From assembly GCF_050286925.1 (NCBI RefSeq), contig NZ_JBFWFX010000001.1:186001-250000 (forward strand): a stretch of DNA of 64,000 bases, read 5' to 3'. The number at the start of each line of letters is the position of its first letter. The first letter of the stretch is position 1. Both the position numbers and the translations under genes were made by a program. Under the pieces are notes generated by a model that was not told where the DNA came from, made no database searches, and worked only from the letters and a program-made list of their open reading frames with translations. This document shows, piece after piece, positions 26,551 through 33,869 of the stretch. This stretch comes from Caloranaerobacter sp050286925. GTDB lineage: Bacteria; Bacillota; Clostridia; Tissierellales; Thermohalobacteraceae.

Positions 26551-26618
26551 TATGACCTGTTGGCTTAATAAAAAGCTGTGCATTATATTATTAAGTGATT
26601 TTATATATAAGCCAACGG
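26551..26618 (+). mobile_element. 68-bp relic of an IS607/TnpB-type right end in front of the LytTR regulator
   Basis: Contains TGTTGGCTTAATAAAAAGC (26558-26576) continuing into TGTGCA, closely matching the tnpB 3' end at 54916-54938 (GTTGGCTTATGAAAAAGC then TGTGCA). It ends in AAGCCAACGG like the intact element's AAGTCAACGG (55074-55083). Both copies end in GG. The relic lies between AAAGGAGG (26543-26550) and TATAGA-ATG; removing it would recreate an ideal ribosome site for the regulator gene. It may represent a solo guide-RNA scaffold or simply a deletion derivative. Confidence 0.7.
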
Positions 26619-26624
26619 TATAGA

Positions 26625-27353
26625 ATGTCCATTAGGGTTATTATAGCGGATGATGATGAGAATGCTAGACATATTTTAAGATTATATTTAAAACAGATAA
26701 AAGGAGTTGAATTAATAGCAGAGGCTACAGATGGGAAAGAGCTTTTGAATTTTGTATGCAAAATGAAACCTGATGTTGTATTGACAGATATTAAAATGCC
26801 AGATATGTCTGGATTAGATGTGGCGAGAATTATTCGAGAGACAGACGAAACTCTTTCCTTGATTTTTATTACTTCTTATGATGAATATATGCCCGAAGCC
26901 TTTAATGTTTATGCTACTGATTATATACAAAAGCCTATTCAGAAAAAAAGGCTTTTTAAGACATTAGAACATATCAAAAATATGAAGTTGAAGGTTCAAT
27001 TAATAGATTTTAGTACAGTTAGCGGACAAATACTAATAAATTCAGATGATATTTTATTTATAGAATCAGTCAAAAGACAAAGAATTATTCATACGGTTAC
27101 TCAAAAATATTGTACTTATGAGTCTTTAAATAGTATAGAAAATAGGTTAAATAAAGAATGTTTTATTAGAACACATCGTTCATTCATAGTTAATGTAAAA
27201 AAAATAAAAGAAGTAGTTTTATACTGTCGTTCGTCTAAAAAAATTTTATTTAAAAATTATAAGGAATGTGCATTGCTTTCAAAAAGGTATGAGCATGATT
27301 TTCGAAATAGGATTATGATAACAGCGGCTTATAATTTGAAGCTAACGATTTGA
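26625..27353 (+). CDS. LytTR-family response regulator (AgrA-like)
   Basis: A 242-residue protein with an N-terminal receiver domain (IIADDDENAR at the start, phospho-acceptor Asp in DVVLTDIKMPDMSG near residue 54, Lys in YIQKPI near 104) and a C-terminal LytTR DNA-binding domain (DDILFIESVKRQRIIHT, FIRTHRSFIVNVKKIKEV). It starts the agr operon and is the probable reader of the 21-bp-period boxes found downstream. The ATG has no ribosome site directly before it; AAAGGAGG is separated from it by the 68-bp relic. An in-frame GTG at 26595 is inside the relic and is less likely. Confidence 0.9.
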   Translation: MSIRVIIADDDENARHILRLYLKQIKGVELIAEATDGKELLNFVCKMKPDVVLTDIKMPDMSGLDVARIIRETDETLSLIFITSYDEYMPEAFNVYATDYIQKPIQKKRLFKTLEHIKNMKLKVQLIDFSTVSGQILINSDDILFIESVKRQRIIHTVTQKYCTYESLNSIENRLNKECFIRTHRSFIVNVKKIKEVVLYCRSSKKILFKNYKECALLSKRYEHDFRNRIMITAAYNLKLTI

Positions 27354-27401
27354 AATTTTTAAGTCCTGGAAGAAGGATTTTCATCATGGAGGATAGATAA
27401 A

Positions 27402-27878
27402 ATGCAAAAATTATCGTTAGTTGAATTTTTAATTTTCTCTTTTCCAGAGGCATTGGTAATAACTATTTTTACTTTGGCGTTATGTGGATTTAAGGTGAAT
27501 TATTTTAAAACGATTCTTATTGGTTTTATCGTATCATTTTTAGCATTTCTGATAAGACCTTATATTAATTCGTATTTGATGAATGTATTTGTATATGATT
27601 TAATTATGATTATTGCAATATATCTATTTGTTAAAAACTATTTATTTAATATTTTTTGCGGTGTTATTCTTGCTAGCTGTATCTATATATCTGTTGAAAA
27701 TTTTAATATTCAAGCGATAATGTATTTTTTAAAAATATCACCAGAATTGATTACTAAAAACATGTCGATAAGATTATTTGCTTTCTTCACTCAAATTTTG
27801 ATTATGATTATACTATTTCTAATAATTCGTAAATTTAATTTTACTATTATTGATTTTGAGGATGAAAATGATATTTAA
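27402..27878 (+). CDS. Polytopic membrane protein of the agr operon, probable split sensor module
   Basis: A 158-residue, very hydrophobic protein with about five membrane segments and a short acidic tail (IIDFEDENDI). No family motif was recognised. It lies between the LytTR regulator and a kinase that itself has only two membrane segments, whereas AgrC-type receptors usually have six or seven. It therefore looks like the N-terminal sensor half of an AgrC-like receptor encoded separately. This is inference from size, topology and position. GAGGATAG ribosome site. Confidence 0.75.
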   Translation: MQKLSLVEFLIFSFPEALVITIFTLALCGFKVNYFKTILIGFIVSFLAFLIRPYINSYLMNVFVYDLIMIIAIYLFVKNYLFNIFCGVILASCIYISVENFNIQAIMYFLKISPELITKNMSIRLFAFFTQILIMIILFLIIRKFNFTIIDFEDENDI

Positions 27879-27892
27879 AGAGGTAAGGGAAA

Positions 27893-28747
27893 ATGAATAT
27901 TAAATACTTTAGCTTGAAAACTGTAATAGCTTTTAATGTTATAAGTATATTTTTATTAACTCTTTTTATAATAAATAGCTTTTTAGCTAGTAATCAGATA
28001 TTTCAGCCTATTGATACTAAAATTTTCAATCTAATTTTTGGGCTATTTATCGTATTATTGAATATATTAGGTATTTTTATCATAAGAGAACTATTTAAGC
28101 ATATAAAAAAGGATTATATGTATAAGCTTAAGCAAATAGAACTTATAAATATGAGGGAAATGAATGATTTAGTACGTGAACAGCGTCATGATTTATTAAA
28201 TCATATGCAAATAATATATGGTCTTTTAAAATTAAAAAAGTATGATAGATTAGAAGAATATCTTTTGAAATTCAGTAAAGAAACGGAAAAACTGAGACTA
28301 GTTGTAAATACTGGAGTACCAGAAGTCGATATTTTGCTCCAATTTAAAATAAATAAAGCGTTGAGGCTGAATATAGATATTGATTTAACGATTAAATGCA
28401 AGATTGATAATATAAAAATAAATCCGTTCGATTTGAATAAGATATTATCTAATCTTTTAGATAATGCAATAGACGCTACATTAGAACTACAAGAAGATAA
28501 AAGATTTATAGGTATAAATATATTTCAGACTCCAATGGATTATGTTTTTACTATTGAAAATTCCTCTAAACTATTAGAAAAACGTACACTTAACAGGATT
28601 TTCGAAAAGAATTTTTCAACAAAGGGGACTTCAAGAGGAATGGGACTTTATATAGTTAAGAAAATAGTAGAGAAGAATAATGGGAAAATAACGGTTGATA
28701 GTGCTTATGATAAAGTCATTTTTACAGTCATGTTCCCTAAAAATTAA
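27893..28747 (+). CDS. SpoOB-type sensor histidine kinase (AgrC-like)
   Basis: A 284-residue protein. Two membrane segments (about residues 10-30 and 43-65) are followed by the phospho-acceptor helix EQRHDLLNHMQ (His near residue 100) and a GHKL ATPase domain with N-box NLLDNAIDATLE near 185 and G-boxes KGTSRGMGLYIVKK near 245. This HDxxNH pattern marks the Agr/CitA/SpoOB class. It presumably phosphorylates the LytTR regulator encoded 1.3 kb upstream in response to the cyclic peptide made by AgrB from AgrD. It is short for AgrC; the missing sensor part may be the preceding gene. Confidence 0.9.
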   Translation: MNIKYFSLKTVIAFNVISIFLLTLFIINSFLASNQIFQPIDTKIFNLIFGLFIVLLNILGIFIIRELFKHIKKDYMYKLKQIELINMREMNDLVREQRHDLLNHMQIIYGLLKLKKYDRLEEYLLKFSKETEKLRLVVNTGVPEVDILLQFKINKALRLNIDIDLTIKCKIDNIKINPFDLNKILSNLLDNAIDATLELQEDKRFIGINIFQTPMDYVFTIENSSKLLEKRTLNRIFEKNFSTKGTSRGMGLYIVKKIVEKNNGKITVDSAYDKVIFTVMFPKN

Positions 28748-28761
28748 ATGGAGGCTAAAAA

Positions 28762-29352
28762 ATGATAAATTTAGAAAAGATATCTGAAAGCTTAACCAAT
28801 AGTATATGTAGACATTCAAATTTTGACCAAAAACAAAAAACCCAAATTTATTATGGTCTACAGTTGATTTTAGGGATTCTAATTGAATTTTTTGTAGTTT
28901 TCATTATTTCTTTAATATTGAATATTACAGATTTTGTAATTACAATGATGTTTTCTTCTCTTGCATTAAGAATATTCACTGGCGGAGCTCATTGCACATC
29001 CTATGACCGATGTCTTGCTTTTACAGTAATTGTTTATATATTTTTTTCAATGTTAGTTAAAATATCTTTTTTGCCTTATATAAGTTTGATTGTTTTGACA
29101 ATTGTGATAATCATATTAGGGTTTGTAATAATTAACAATATAAAAATGCAGTTTAAAAATATCGGGATTATCATATTACTAATTTGGGGAACTATGATGA
29201 TAAGTATGTTGTTATTGAAAAATGACGATTTACACTTTTTAAAAGTTTTATTATCTAGCTGTATAGGTATAAGTATTCAACTATTCAATTTGACATCAAT
29301 TGGGAGTATCTTCATAAACAAATGCGATTCTTTTCTAAAAAGATTTATATAA
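28762..29352 (+). CDS. agrB: AgrB-family peptide-processing membrane endopeptidase
   Basis: A 196-residue membrane protein with five or six helices. The catalytic pair is visible as FTGGAHCTSYDRC (His and Cys near residues 75-82), the AgrB signature. It cleaves the C-terminal part of AgrD and joins the Cys to the new C-terminus, forming a thiolactone ring, and takes part in export. AGGAGG-type ribosome site (TGGAGG). The first control module (29355 onward) begins only 2 bp after its stop; the intact agrD lies 4.3 kb downstream, an unusual distance. Confidence 0.93.
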   Translation: MINLEKISESLTNSICRHSNFDQKQKTQIYYGLQLILGILIEFFVVFIISLILNITDFVITMMFSSLALRIFTGGAHCTSYDRCLAFTVIVYIFFSMLVKISFLPYISLIVLTIVIIILGFVIINNIKMQFKNIGIIILLIWGTMMISMLLLKNDDLHFLKVLLSSCIGISIQLFNLTSIGSIFINKCDSFLKRFI

Positions 29353-29354
29353 TG

Positions 29355-29422
29355 CATTTTCACACAATGAAATGACATTTTCGGAAAATATTATTGAAGA
29401 TGGAAAAATATTTTTATATAAT
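29355..29422 (+). promoter_or_regulatory. LytTR-box promoter, module A
   Basis: CATTTTCAC (29355-29363) and CATTTTCGG (29376-29384), 21 bp apart start to start, then TATAAT at 29417-29422, 32 bp beyond the second box. The box length, 12-bp gap and distance match the known layout of AgrA-controlled promoters. Regulated by 26625-27353 (inference). Confidence 0.7.
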
Positions 29423-29425
29423 TGG

Positions 29426-29470
29426 CGTGAAAGGTTAGAAAAATATTCTAACTTTTCACGTTTTTTCTTA
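29426..29470 (+). terminator. Promoter-proximal terminator hairpin, module A
   Basis: CGTGAAA-g-GTTAGAA and TTCTAAC-t-TTTCACG form a 15-position stem followed by TTTTTT. It starts at the predicted transcript start, so it either makes a ~40-nt RNA, attenuates agrD expression, or ends transcription coming from agrB. Confidence 0.75.
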
Positions 29471-29578
29471 TAATTACAGCAATGTTATTCATGATTTCCA
29501 ACAAGGGAGTAAAGCTTACTTGCATCGGTTGGTTCTATGAAATAAAGATTCTAGAGAGTTTAAAAAAGACAAATAAAT
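29471..29578 (+). pseudogene. Truncated agrD copy
   Basis: Reads MLFMISNKGVKLTCIGWFYE from 29482 then IKILESLKK, clearly homologous to the intact AgrD at 33663 and with an identical TCIGWFY core. Compared with that copy, the sequence from just after the terminator hairpin to mid-leader is deleted, removing the ribosome site, start codon and N-terminal helix. The stop codon is also lost, so the frame runs on into the next gene. The C-terminal tail has drifted (PEVPEILKK to IKILESLKK). Confidence 0.8.
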
Positions 29579-29611
29579 TTGTTAAAAGTAAAAAGAGAAG
29601 GTGGATATCTT

Positions 29612-30247
29612 ATGTTCAAAAAGAGTATTATCTTCCTATTTATTATTGTACTTATATTATCATTAAAGAGTTTAATTGTATTCACTGATGTTAAGGGGGT
29701 GGATAATTTTAGTGATATTAAATTGGTGTCAGAAAGAGAATATTTAGAAGCAATTTCTAAAGCCAAAAATATGTCTTTGAAAGAAGCAAAAAAATATGTT
29801 GATGATGTAATTGAGAAACATATGCAAAATAAAGCTAAAAATTATTCTAAAGATGGCCAGCGTCCAATGCTGGATAAAAAGTATTATTACTATGTTATTA
29901 TACGTGCTAAACAAAAAGTAGCACCCGGTGTGGTTATAGAAATTGGAGTGCCTGGTATTTTATATTCACAAGGGACATTTAGAGAATTTGTAAGTATAGA
30001 AGAACAAAAAGCATATACGGATATTGTTTCTTATGATATACATCAATGGAAAGAATTCTATGTGTATGCTGAAAAAATTAGTGGAGCAAGAGTTGTACTA
30101 CGTGGAAGAGGTTGTGTTGAGATTTCAGAACCTTATGCTATTTTGCATGGGATTAATCTTAAATTTTGGACATATTCAAATACGATAAATCATGCTAAAT
30201 ATTATAGAAAAACGGTAAATTTATTTCATGAAGAGAGTTTGTATTGA
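29612..30247 (+). CDS. Predicted secreted protein of unknown function in the agr region
   Basis: A 211-residue protein, not recognised. Residues 1-25 form a signal peptide or anchor (MFKKSIIFLFIIVLILSLKS). The mature part is mixed, with a Tyr-rich stretch YYYYVIIRAK near residue 90, a glycine-containing core and a C-terminal aromatic region. The start at ATG 29612 is supported by AGAAGGTGG. It follows the truncated agrD and may be under control of LytTR module A. A role as a quorum-regulated exoprotein is a guess. Confidence 0.65.
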   Translation: MFKKSIIFLFIIVLILSLKSLIVFTDVKGVDNFSDIKLVSEREYLEAISKAKNMSLKEAKKYVDDVIEKHMQNKAKNYSKDGQRPMLDKKYYYYVIIRAKQKVAPGVVIEIGVPGILYSQGTFREFVSIEEQKAYTDIVSYDIHQWKEFYVYAEKISGARVVLRGRGCVEISEPYAILHGINLKFWTYSNTINHAKYYRKTVNLFHEESLY

Positions 30248-30432
30248 TTAGAAATAAAATGTTAACATAACAGTGAAATAAAGGATAAAATACATAAAGT
30301 GGAGTTTCTAAATCTTAAATTAAAGATTTCTGAAAAAATTTTCGAATTAAATTACTTTTTTAAACTAGTGAGCTAATAGTTTATAAAAATATTTAAAAAG
30401 TAGCTAAATTTAAAGAGAGAGGATAGATAAAT

Positions 30433-30537
30433 ATGTTTAGTAGGGAAAATTCGAACCATTTAATATTGGGGATTTTAATAATTCTTTTTAGTGGTATTAT
30501 TGCGGAAATAATTTATCCAATTTTTTATAATCCATAG
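30433..30537 (+). CDS. Small 34-residue membrane protein (possible fragment)
   Basis: ATG with an upstream GAGAGGATAG encodes MFSRENSNHLILGILIILFS and a further hydrophobic tail ending in YNP. It is one membrane helix, with no family recognised. Its stop lies inside the inverted repeat at 30530-30595, so it may be the front part of a gene broken by that element. Low confidence as a functional gene. Confidence 0.35.
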   Translation: MFSRENSNHLILGILIILFSGIIAEIIYPIFYNP

Positions 30538-30595
30538 GAAATTATTAAACTGCATTAATTTGTGGATAATTTTAAATATAATTTCCGTAATGGAT
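30530..30595. repeat. ATCCAT-GGAAATTAT palindromic element, copy 1
   Basis: ATCCATaGGAAATTAT (30530-30545) and ATAATTTCCgtaATGGAT (30578-30595) are inverted. The same arms recur at 47098-47165, and a half copy of the interior (TGGATAATTTTAAA) occurs near 52833. It forms a 66-bp stem-loop element. Confidence 0.55.
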
Positions 30596-30789
30596 TTCAA
30601 CAAAATCTACCTTATACAAATTTAAATCGAAGATTTTGTTCTTACATACTTTTGTTTTTAATAAAAATAGGTATTATTAAGTTCTACAGCACAGAACTTG
30701 TTTATAATAATTTAAGCTCATCAATCCAAATTATAGGGTTAATAGTCGTTTTATTTCCGTTAATTACTAATAGAGCTAAAGATGAATGA
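30562..30789 (+). CDS. Hypothetical small membrane protein or gene remnant
   Basis: An open frame of 75 residues with two hydrophobic segments (about 26-40 and 55-70). The only start (GTG 30562) has no ribosome site and lies inside the inverted repeat at 30530-30595, so this may be the back part of a gene split by the element. Not recognised. Confidence 0.3.
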   Translation: MDNFKYNFRNGFQQNLPYTNLNRRFCSYILLFLIKIGIIKFYSTELVYNNLSSSIQIIGLIVVLFPLITNRAKDE

Positions 30790-30839
30790 TTAGATTAATA
30801 ATGAAATCTTTTAGAATTTTTCACTTAAAGGAGGAGAGC

Positions 30840-31274
30840 TTGATTATCATGGGAAAAAATAATCGACTATATGTCATTTTAATATTAGTATTAGCATTAC
30901 TATTTGCAGGATGTTCTAATCAAAAAGATGTTGAAAGTTCTATAAATGAGGAAAATGTTAAAAATGAGGATGTAAAATCTAAACAAATAACAATTGAGGA
31001 TATAGTTCAGAACCATATTCCTAAAATTTTAAATGGAAAAGTTAAAGAAAATAAGATAGAATTTGCTGGTAAGTGGCCAGGCAATGTAATGCCGGACTTA
31101 ATTAGTGCTTTGAAAGCTCAAGGATGGGAAAAAGTAGAGCAGCTAGGTTCTAGAATGTTTTTTGTTAAAGAGATAGATGGACAGCAGATAAAAATATCGG
31201 TTACTCCATCTGAAAAAGGAGGACCAAAAGAAAAGGATGCAGTGACTATAGTAAATTTTGATTTATGTGAATAG
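30840..31274 (+). CDS. Lipoprotein of unknown function
   Basis: About 144 residues with a clear lipoprotein signal: hydrophobic YVILILVLALLFAGC with lipobox LFAGC and mature Cys near residue 24. The mature domain (~115 residues) is not recognised; it has a compact pattern with KWPGNVMPDLISALKAQGWEKVE. TTG 30840 is 5 bases from AAAGGAGG; ATG 30849 is the alternative start. It lies in the agr region immediately upstream of the second palindromic repeat and LytTR module B. Confidence 0.7.
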   Translation: MIIMGKNNRLYVILILVLALLFAGCSNQKDVESSINEENVKNEDVKSKQITIEDIVQNHIPKILNGKVKENKIEFAGKWPGNVMPDLISALKAQGWEKVEQLGSRMFFVKEIDGQQIKISVTPSEKGGPKEKDAVTIVNFDLCE

Positions 31275-31410
31275 GAAACAGAGGGACGGTTCTAGTGCAT
31301 ACAAAATGAAACAGAAAAGCCGTCCCCTTGTATCTAAAATGCATTTTCGGACAATGAAATGACATTTTGGGAGAATATTATTGAAAATGGAAAAATATTT
31401 TTATAGAATT
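31274..31410 (+). repeat. 137-bp duplicated block (palindrome plus LytTR promoter), copy B
   Basis: Nearly identical (about three mismatches) to 33434-33570. It comprises the GGGACGG palindromic repeat (31279-31332) and LytTR module B. The two copies diverge exactly after the -10 region, where copy B runs into a group II intron remnant and copy C runs into the agrD leader. Confidence 0.85.
31342..31409 (+). promoter_or_regulatory. LytTR-box promoter, module B
   Basis: CATTTTCGG (31342-31350) and CATTTTGGG (31363-31371), 21 bp apart, then TAGAAT at 31404-31409, 32 bp beyond box 2. There is no agrD behind it; an intron remnant begins within a few bases. Confidence 0.65.
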
Positions 31411-31890
31411 GCAACTACTAGCCAAAGGCAAGGGTGATATAACAAAACAAAGCCCAAAATGGTTCGAAGGTTTAGACAGTAAATGTGGCGGATATATTGG
31501 AGGAAAGTGGTTACGCTTACATCGGGAGGACTCAAGGATACGTCATTCAGATGAATTTCAAGATGGCAGCCTATACACTGATGTATAGTTAAACCTTGAG
31601 AAGTCAGCGAAGGTTATAGTATCTTAAACCTAGGACAGATAGGGAAGGACCGAATATTAGGGAGTTAAGTAACAAGGGAGGCAAAGACCACAGAAAACTT
31701 CATATGAATGCTGTACTGCTGAAGTAGGATTGGAAATCAGAGATAAGCAGGAAGCGTGTAGTAACTTTTGGTATCTTCAAATGTGAAAGCCAGAGCTTAA
31801 TTAAAATAAAAAAGTAAACTTAACCTAATGAACACCGTATATCGAACGGTATGTGCTGCGGTAGCAAATGATACCTCCTACTCGATTATT
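31411..31890 (+). mobile_element. Degenerate ORF-less group II intron
   Basis: Recognised from ribozyme segments I know from bacterial group II introns: TACATCGGGAGGACTC and GTCATTCAGATGA (31522-31557), TTGAGAAGTCAGCGAAGGT near 31598, a domain V-like stretch GAACACCGTATATCGAACGG (31828-31847) and the 3' end CCTCCTACTCGATT (31875-31888). The reverse transcriptase gene is missing, leaving ~480 bp. Domain V seems to carry extra bases in its 3' strand, so self-splicing is doubtful. The exact 5' boundary is unclear because no GTGYG start was found. Confidence 0.7.
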
Positions 31891-31935
31891 TAAAATACAT
31901 ATAAAAAAATAAATGTGGAATTAGAGGTGTTAAAT

Positions 31936-32349
31936 TTGAGTATAATTATAAATCTAATTTTACTATGTTTTGGGTTATTCGTTTTGACTAATAAATTTGA
32001 TATCATTATACAAATAAATGACATTATTTTTATATTGATAAGTTTGATTTGTTTTATGTTAGCATCTAAAACGTATAAAGATGTAAATGAAATTTTTAAA
32101 GTGTATTTACAGAAAAAAACAGTAGAAGATGTAAAAAAATTTATATTAATTATTGAAAGCTATATAAAATTTAGTATAATGGCGGGAATTATTGGTAGTA
32201 TTATAAAATTAATAGTGTTAGAAACCTATTATGGTGATCATATGTCCTATTTTGTGATGTTACATAGAAGTATTATTCCTATTGCATATGGGCTTTTGTT
32301 AGCCTATTTCATTTTTTATCCAATAAAAATATACTTTAAAAAACAATGA
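31936..32349 (+). CDS. Polytopic membrane protein of unknown function
   Basis: 137 residues with four predicted membrane helices (about residues 3-20, 25-45, 80-105 and 110-132) and a short cytoplasmic loop. Not recognised. TTG at 31936 is 6 bases after AGAGGTG. It begins about 45 bp after the intron remnant and is the first gene behind LytTR module B. Small membrane proteins near agr or peptide loci are sometimes immunity proteins, but nothing here proves it. Confidence 0.6.
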   Translation: MSIIINLILLCFGLFVLTNKFDIIIQINDIIFILISLICFMLASKTYKDVNEIFKVYLQKKTVEDVKKFILIIESYIKFSIMAGIIGSIIKLIVLETYYGDHMSYFVMLHRSIIPIAYGLLLAYFIFYPIKIYFKKQ

Positions 32350-32508
32350 TATTTAACCAATTAGATTATCTACTTCAAGTCAAATAAAAAAGTAAGATTA
32401 TTATTTAAGAAAAAGACATTATATTTATTCATAGTTTTAGTTTACTATTAATATTTATGACGTTTGTAATTTTTATGGAATAAATAACAAGGGAAAGGTA
32501 TTTAAGTT

Positions 32509-32754
32509 ATGAAATTAATTTCTCAAGGTACTATTATACTCTTTTTAATTCCTATAATTACAATTCTGTTAATTGCCTTTATTGGTTATTATGGTTATGG
32601 TCGACCTTTTTTATCATCACTAGTATGGAGTATGTTAATGATAGGAGTTATATTTTTAAGAGTTTATTTGAGTGAGAAAGACAGTAAAATTTTACTTTTT
32701 TTAGGCTCAATCATTGGAATAGCAGGTGTGTTTTTTGTACTAGTAAGATATTAA
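32509..32754 (+). CDS. Small membrane protein of unknown function
   Basis: 81 residues with three predicted helices covering most of the protein (MKLISQGTIILFLIPIITIL at the start, then a middle and a C-terminal helix). GGGAAAGG lies 11 bases before the ATG. No family recognised. It is flanked by AT-rich DNA without clear promoters. Confidence 0.5.
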   Translation: MKLISQGTIILFLIPIITILLIAFIGYYGYGRPFLSSLVWSMLMIGVIFLRVYLSEKDSKILLFLGSIIGIAGVFFVLVRY

Positions 32755-32883
32755 ATAAATACAGTTCAGCATTATTTGTTACTATAGTTTATATAATTAA
32801 TAGTTCAGAAATATTTATAAAGGCTATTTTTAAAAGATAAGATATTATTTGTATAGCAGGCTGTAAATTTAGGAGGTTTGAAA

Positions 32884-33432
32884 TTGAAGAAACAATGTAG
32901 ATTAGTATTGTTTTTATTGCTACTGTTCATCGTGATAACGAGTTGTAGTCCCATTAAAGTCAGAGAAGATAAAGTTTTAGATGTAGATACTATACAAAAG
33001 TATGCTGAAGAACGAAAACATGATCAAGATTTTGACTATTTGAAATTTGTAAAGATAGAAATGGAAGAATCTCAAATACTATTTAATAAAACTACTGTAG
33101 AACAAAGAGAAGATAAATATTTAGCTAATATAGTCTATAGACTAAAGATTAGAAACATTACATCATCAAATATAAAAATTCATTATACATTATACATACC
33201 TAAGGAATTTGCTGAAAGATTTGTAATTGGTGAAAGAGTTTTTAATCTCTTTGTTGATGGAGTAGAAATAAAACCTAATAAGAGCCTTAATATTGGACAT
33301 GGAACATTAATAAGACATTATAAATTATTATCACAAGAAGAGAAAGAAATATTTAATAAATACAAAGATATAGTATATTTAGTTTTGAGTATTAATGATA
33401 AAAAAGTATATTTAAAAGTTACTCCTGATTGA
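32884..33432 (+). CDS. Lipoprotein of unknown function
   Basis: 182 residues with a lipoprotein signal: KKQCRLVLFLLLLFIVITSC, lipobox ITSC. The mature part has alternating hydrophobic strands (IVYRLKIRNI, IHYTLYIPKE, VYLVLSIND), suggesting a beta-sandwich. TTG 32884 is 7 bases after AGGAGG; TTG 32878 is too close. It is immediately followed by the duplicated palindrome and the LytTR module that precedes agrD. Confidence 0.65.
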   Translation: MKKQCRLVLFLLLLFIVITSCSPIKVREDKVLDVDTIQKYAEERKHDQDFDYLKFVKIEMEESQILFNKTTVEQREDKYLANIVYRLKIRNITSSNIKIHYTLYIPKEFAERFVIGERVFNLFVDGVEIKPNKSLNIGHGTLIRHYKLLSQEEKEIFNKYKDIVYLVLSINDKKVYLKVTPD

Positions 33433-33433
33433 T

Positions 33434-33570
33434 GGAAACAGAGGGACGGTTCTAGTGCATACAAAATGAAACAGAAAAGCCGTCCCCTTGTATCTAAAAT
33501 GCATTTTCGGACAATGAAATGACATTTTCGGAAAATATTATTGAAAATGGAAAAATATTTTTATACAATT
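33434..33570 (+). repeat. 137-bp duplicated block (palindrome plus LytTR promoter), copy C
   Basis: Second copy of the block at 31274-31410, 2160 bp apart. It contains the palindromic repeat (33439-33492) and LytTR module C in front of the intact agrD. Confidence 0.85.
33502..33569 (+). promoter_or_regulatory. LytTR-box promoter of agrD, module C
   Basis: Two identical CATTTTCGG boxes (33502-33510 and 33523-33531), 21 bp apart, then TACAAT at 33564-33569, 32 bp beyond box 2. This is the most regular of the four modules and drives the only intact agrD, giving a positive feedback loop if bound by the LytTR regulator. Confidence 0.75.
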
Positions 33571-33574
33571 AAAA

Positions 33575-33614
33575 TGAAAGGTTAGAAAAAAATTCTAACT
33601 TTTCACGTTTTTTC
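33575..33614 (+). terminator. Terminator hairpin in the agrD leader, module C
   Basis: TGAAAGGTTAGAA and TTCTAACTTTTCA with a short A-rich loop, then a T tract. It lies between the promoter and agrD, so agrD expression needs readthrough or another start; it is a candidate attenuator. Confidence 0.7.
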
Positions 33615-33662
33615 TTATTTCCTTGAATAAGTAAAAAATATGGTGGGAGAGGGGGTGAGATA

Positions 33663-33797
33663 ATGAGTAAAAAATTCTTTAGAAACTTTTTAACAATAAC
33701 TACAGCAATGTTATTTATAATTTCTAATGTAGGAGTAAAGCCTACTTGCATCGGTTGGTTCTATAAGCCAGAAGTTCCAGAGATTCTAAAAAAATAA
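33663..33797 (+). CDS. agrD: Cyclic-lactone autoinducer peptide precursor AgrD
   Basis: A 44-residue peptide: N-terminal amphipathic leader MSKKFFRNFLTITTAMLFII, core GVKPTCIGWFY, and acidic C-terminal recognition tail KPEVPEILKK. This three-part plan with a Cys in the core is that of AgrD. The likely signal is a thiolactone closed between Cys and a residue 4-5 positions later (CIGWF or CIGWFY). GGGGGTGAG ribosome site. AgrB at 28762 is the probable processing enzyme. It is 4.3 kb from agrB and behind its own LytTR-box promoter. Confidence 0.88.
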   Translation: MSKKFFRNFLTITTAMLFIISNVGVKPTCIGWFYKPEVPEILKK

Positions 33798-33869
33798 ATA
33801 ATTGTATCTTATTATGAATGATGAAGCAATGAAATCAAAAATGAAAAATTTCTTACTTATTAAGCTTTA

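Noticed and set aside
26595..26624. GTG at 26595 as start of the LytTR regulator
   Set aside because: It is inside the insertion-element relic; the receiver domain begins at ATG 26625.
29482..29688. 68-residue frame as a functional peptide gene
   Set aside because: Only its first part is homologous to AgrD; the rest is readthrough into the next gene's leader after loss of the stop, and no ribosome site precedes it.
31411..31890. A structured small RNA or rRNA fragment
   Set aside because: The conserved segments and their order fit a group II intron better; no rRNA motifs are present.
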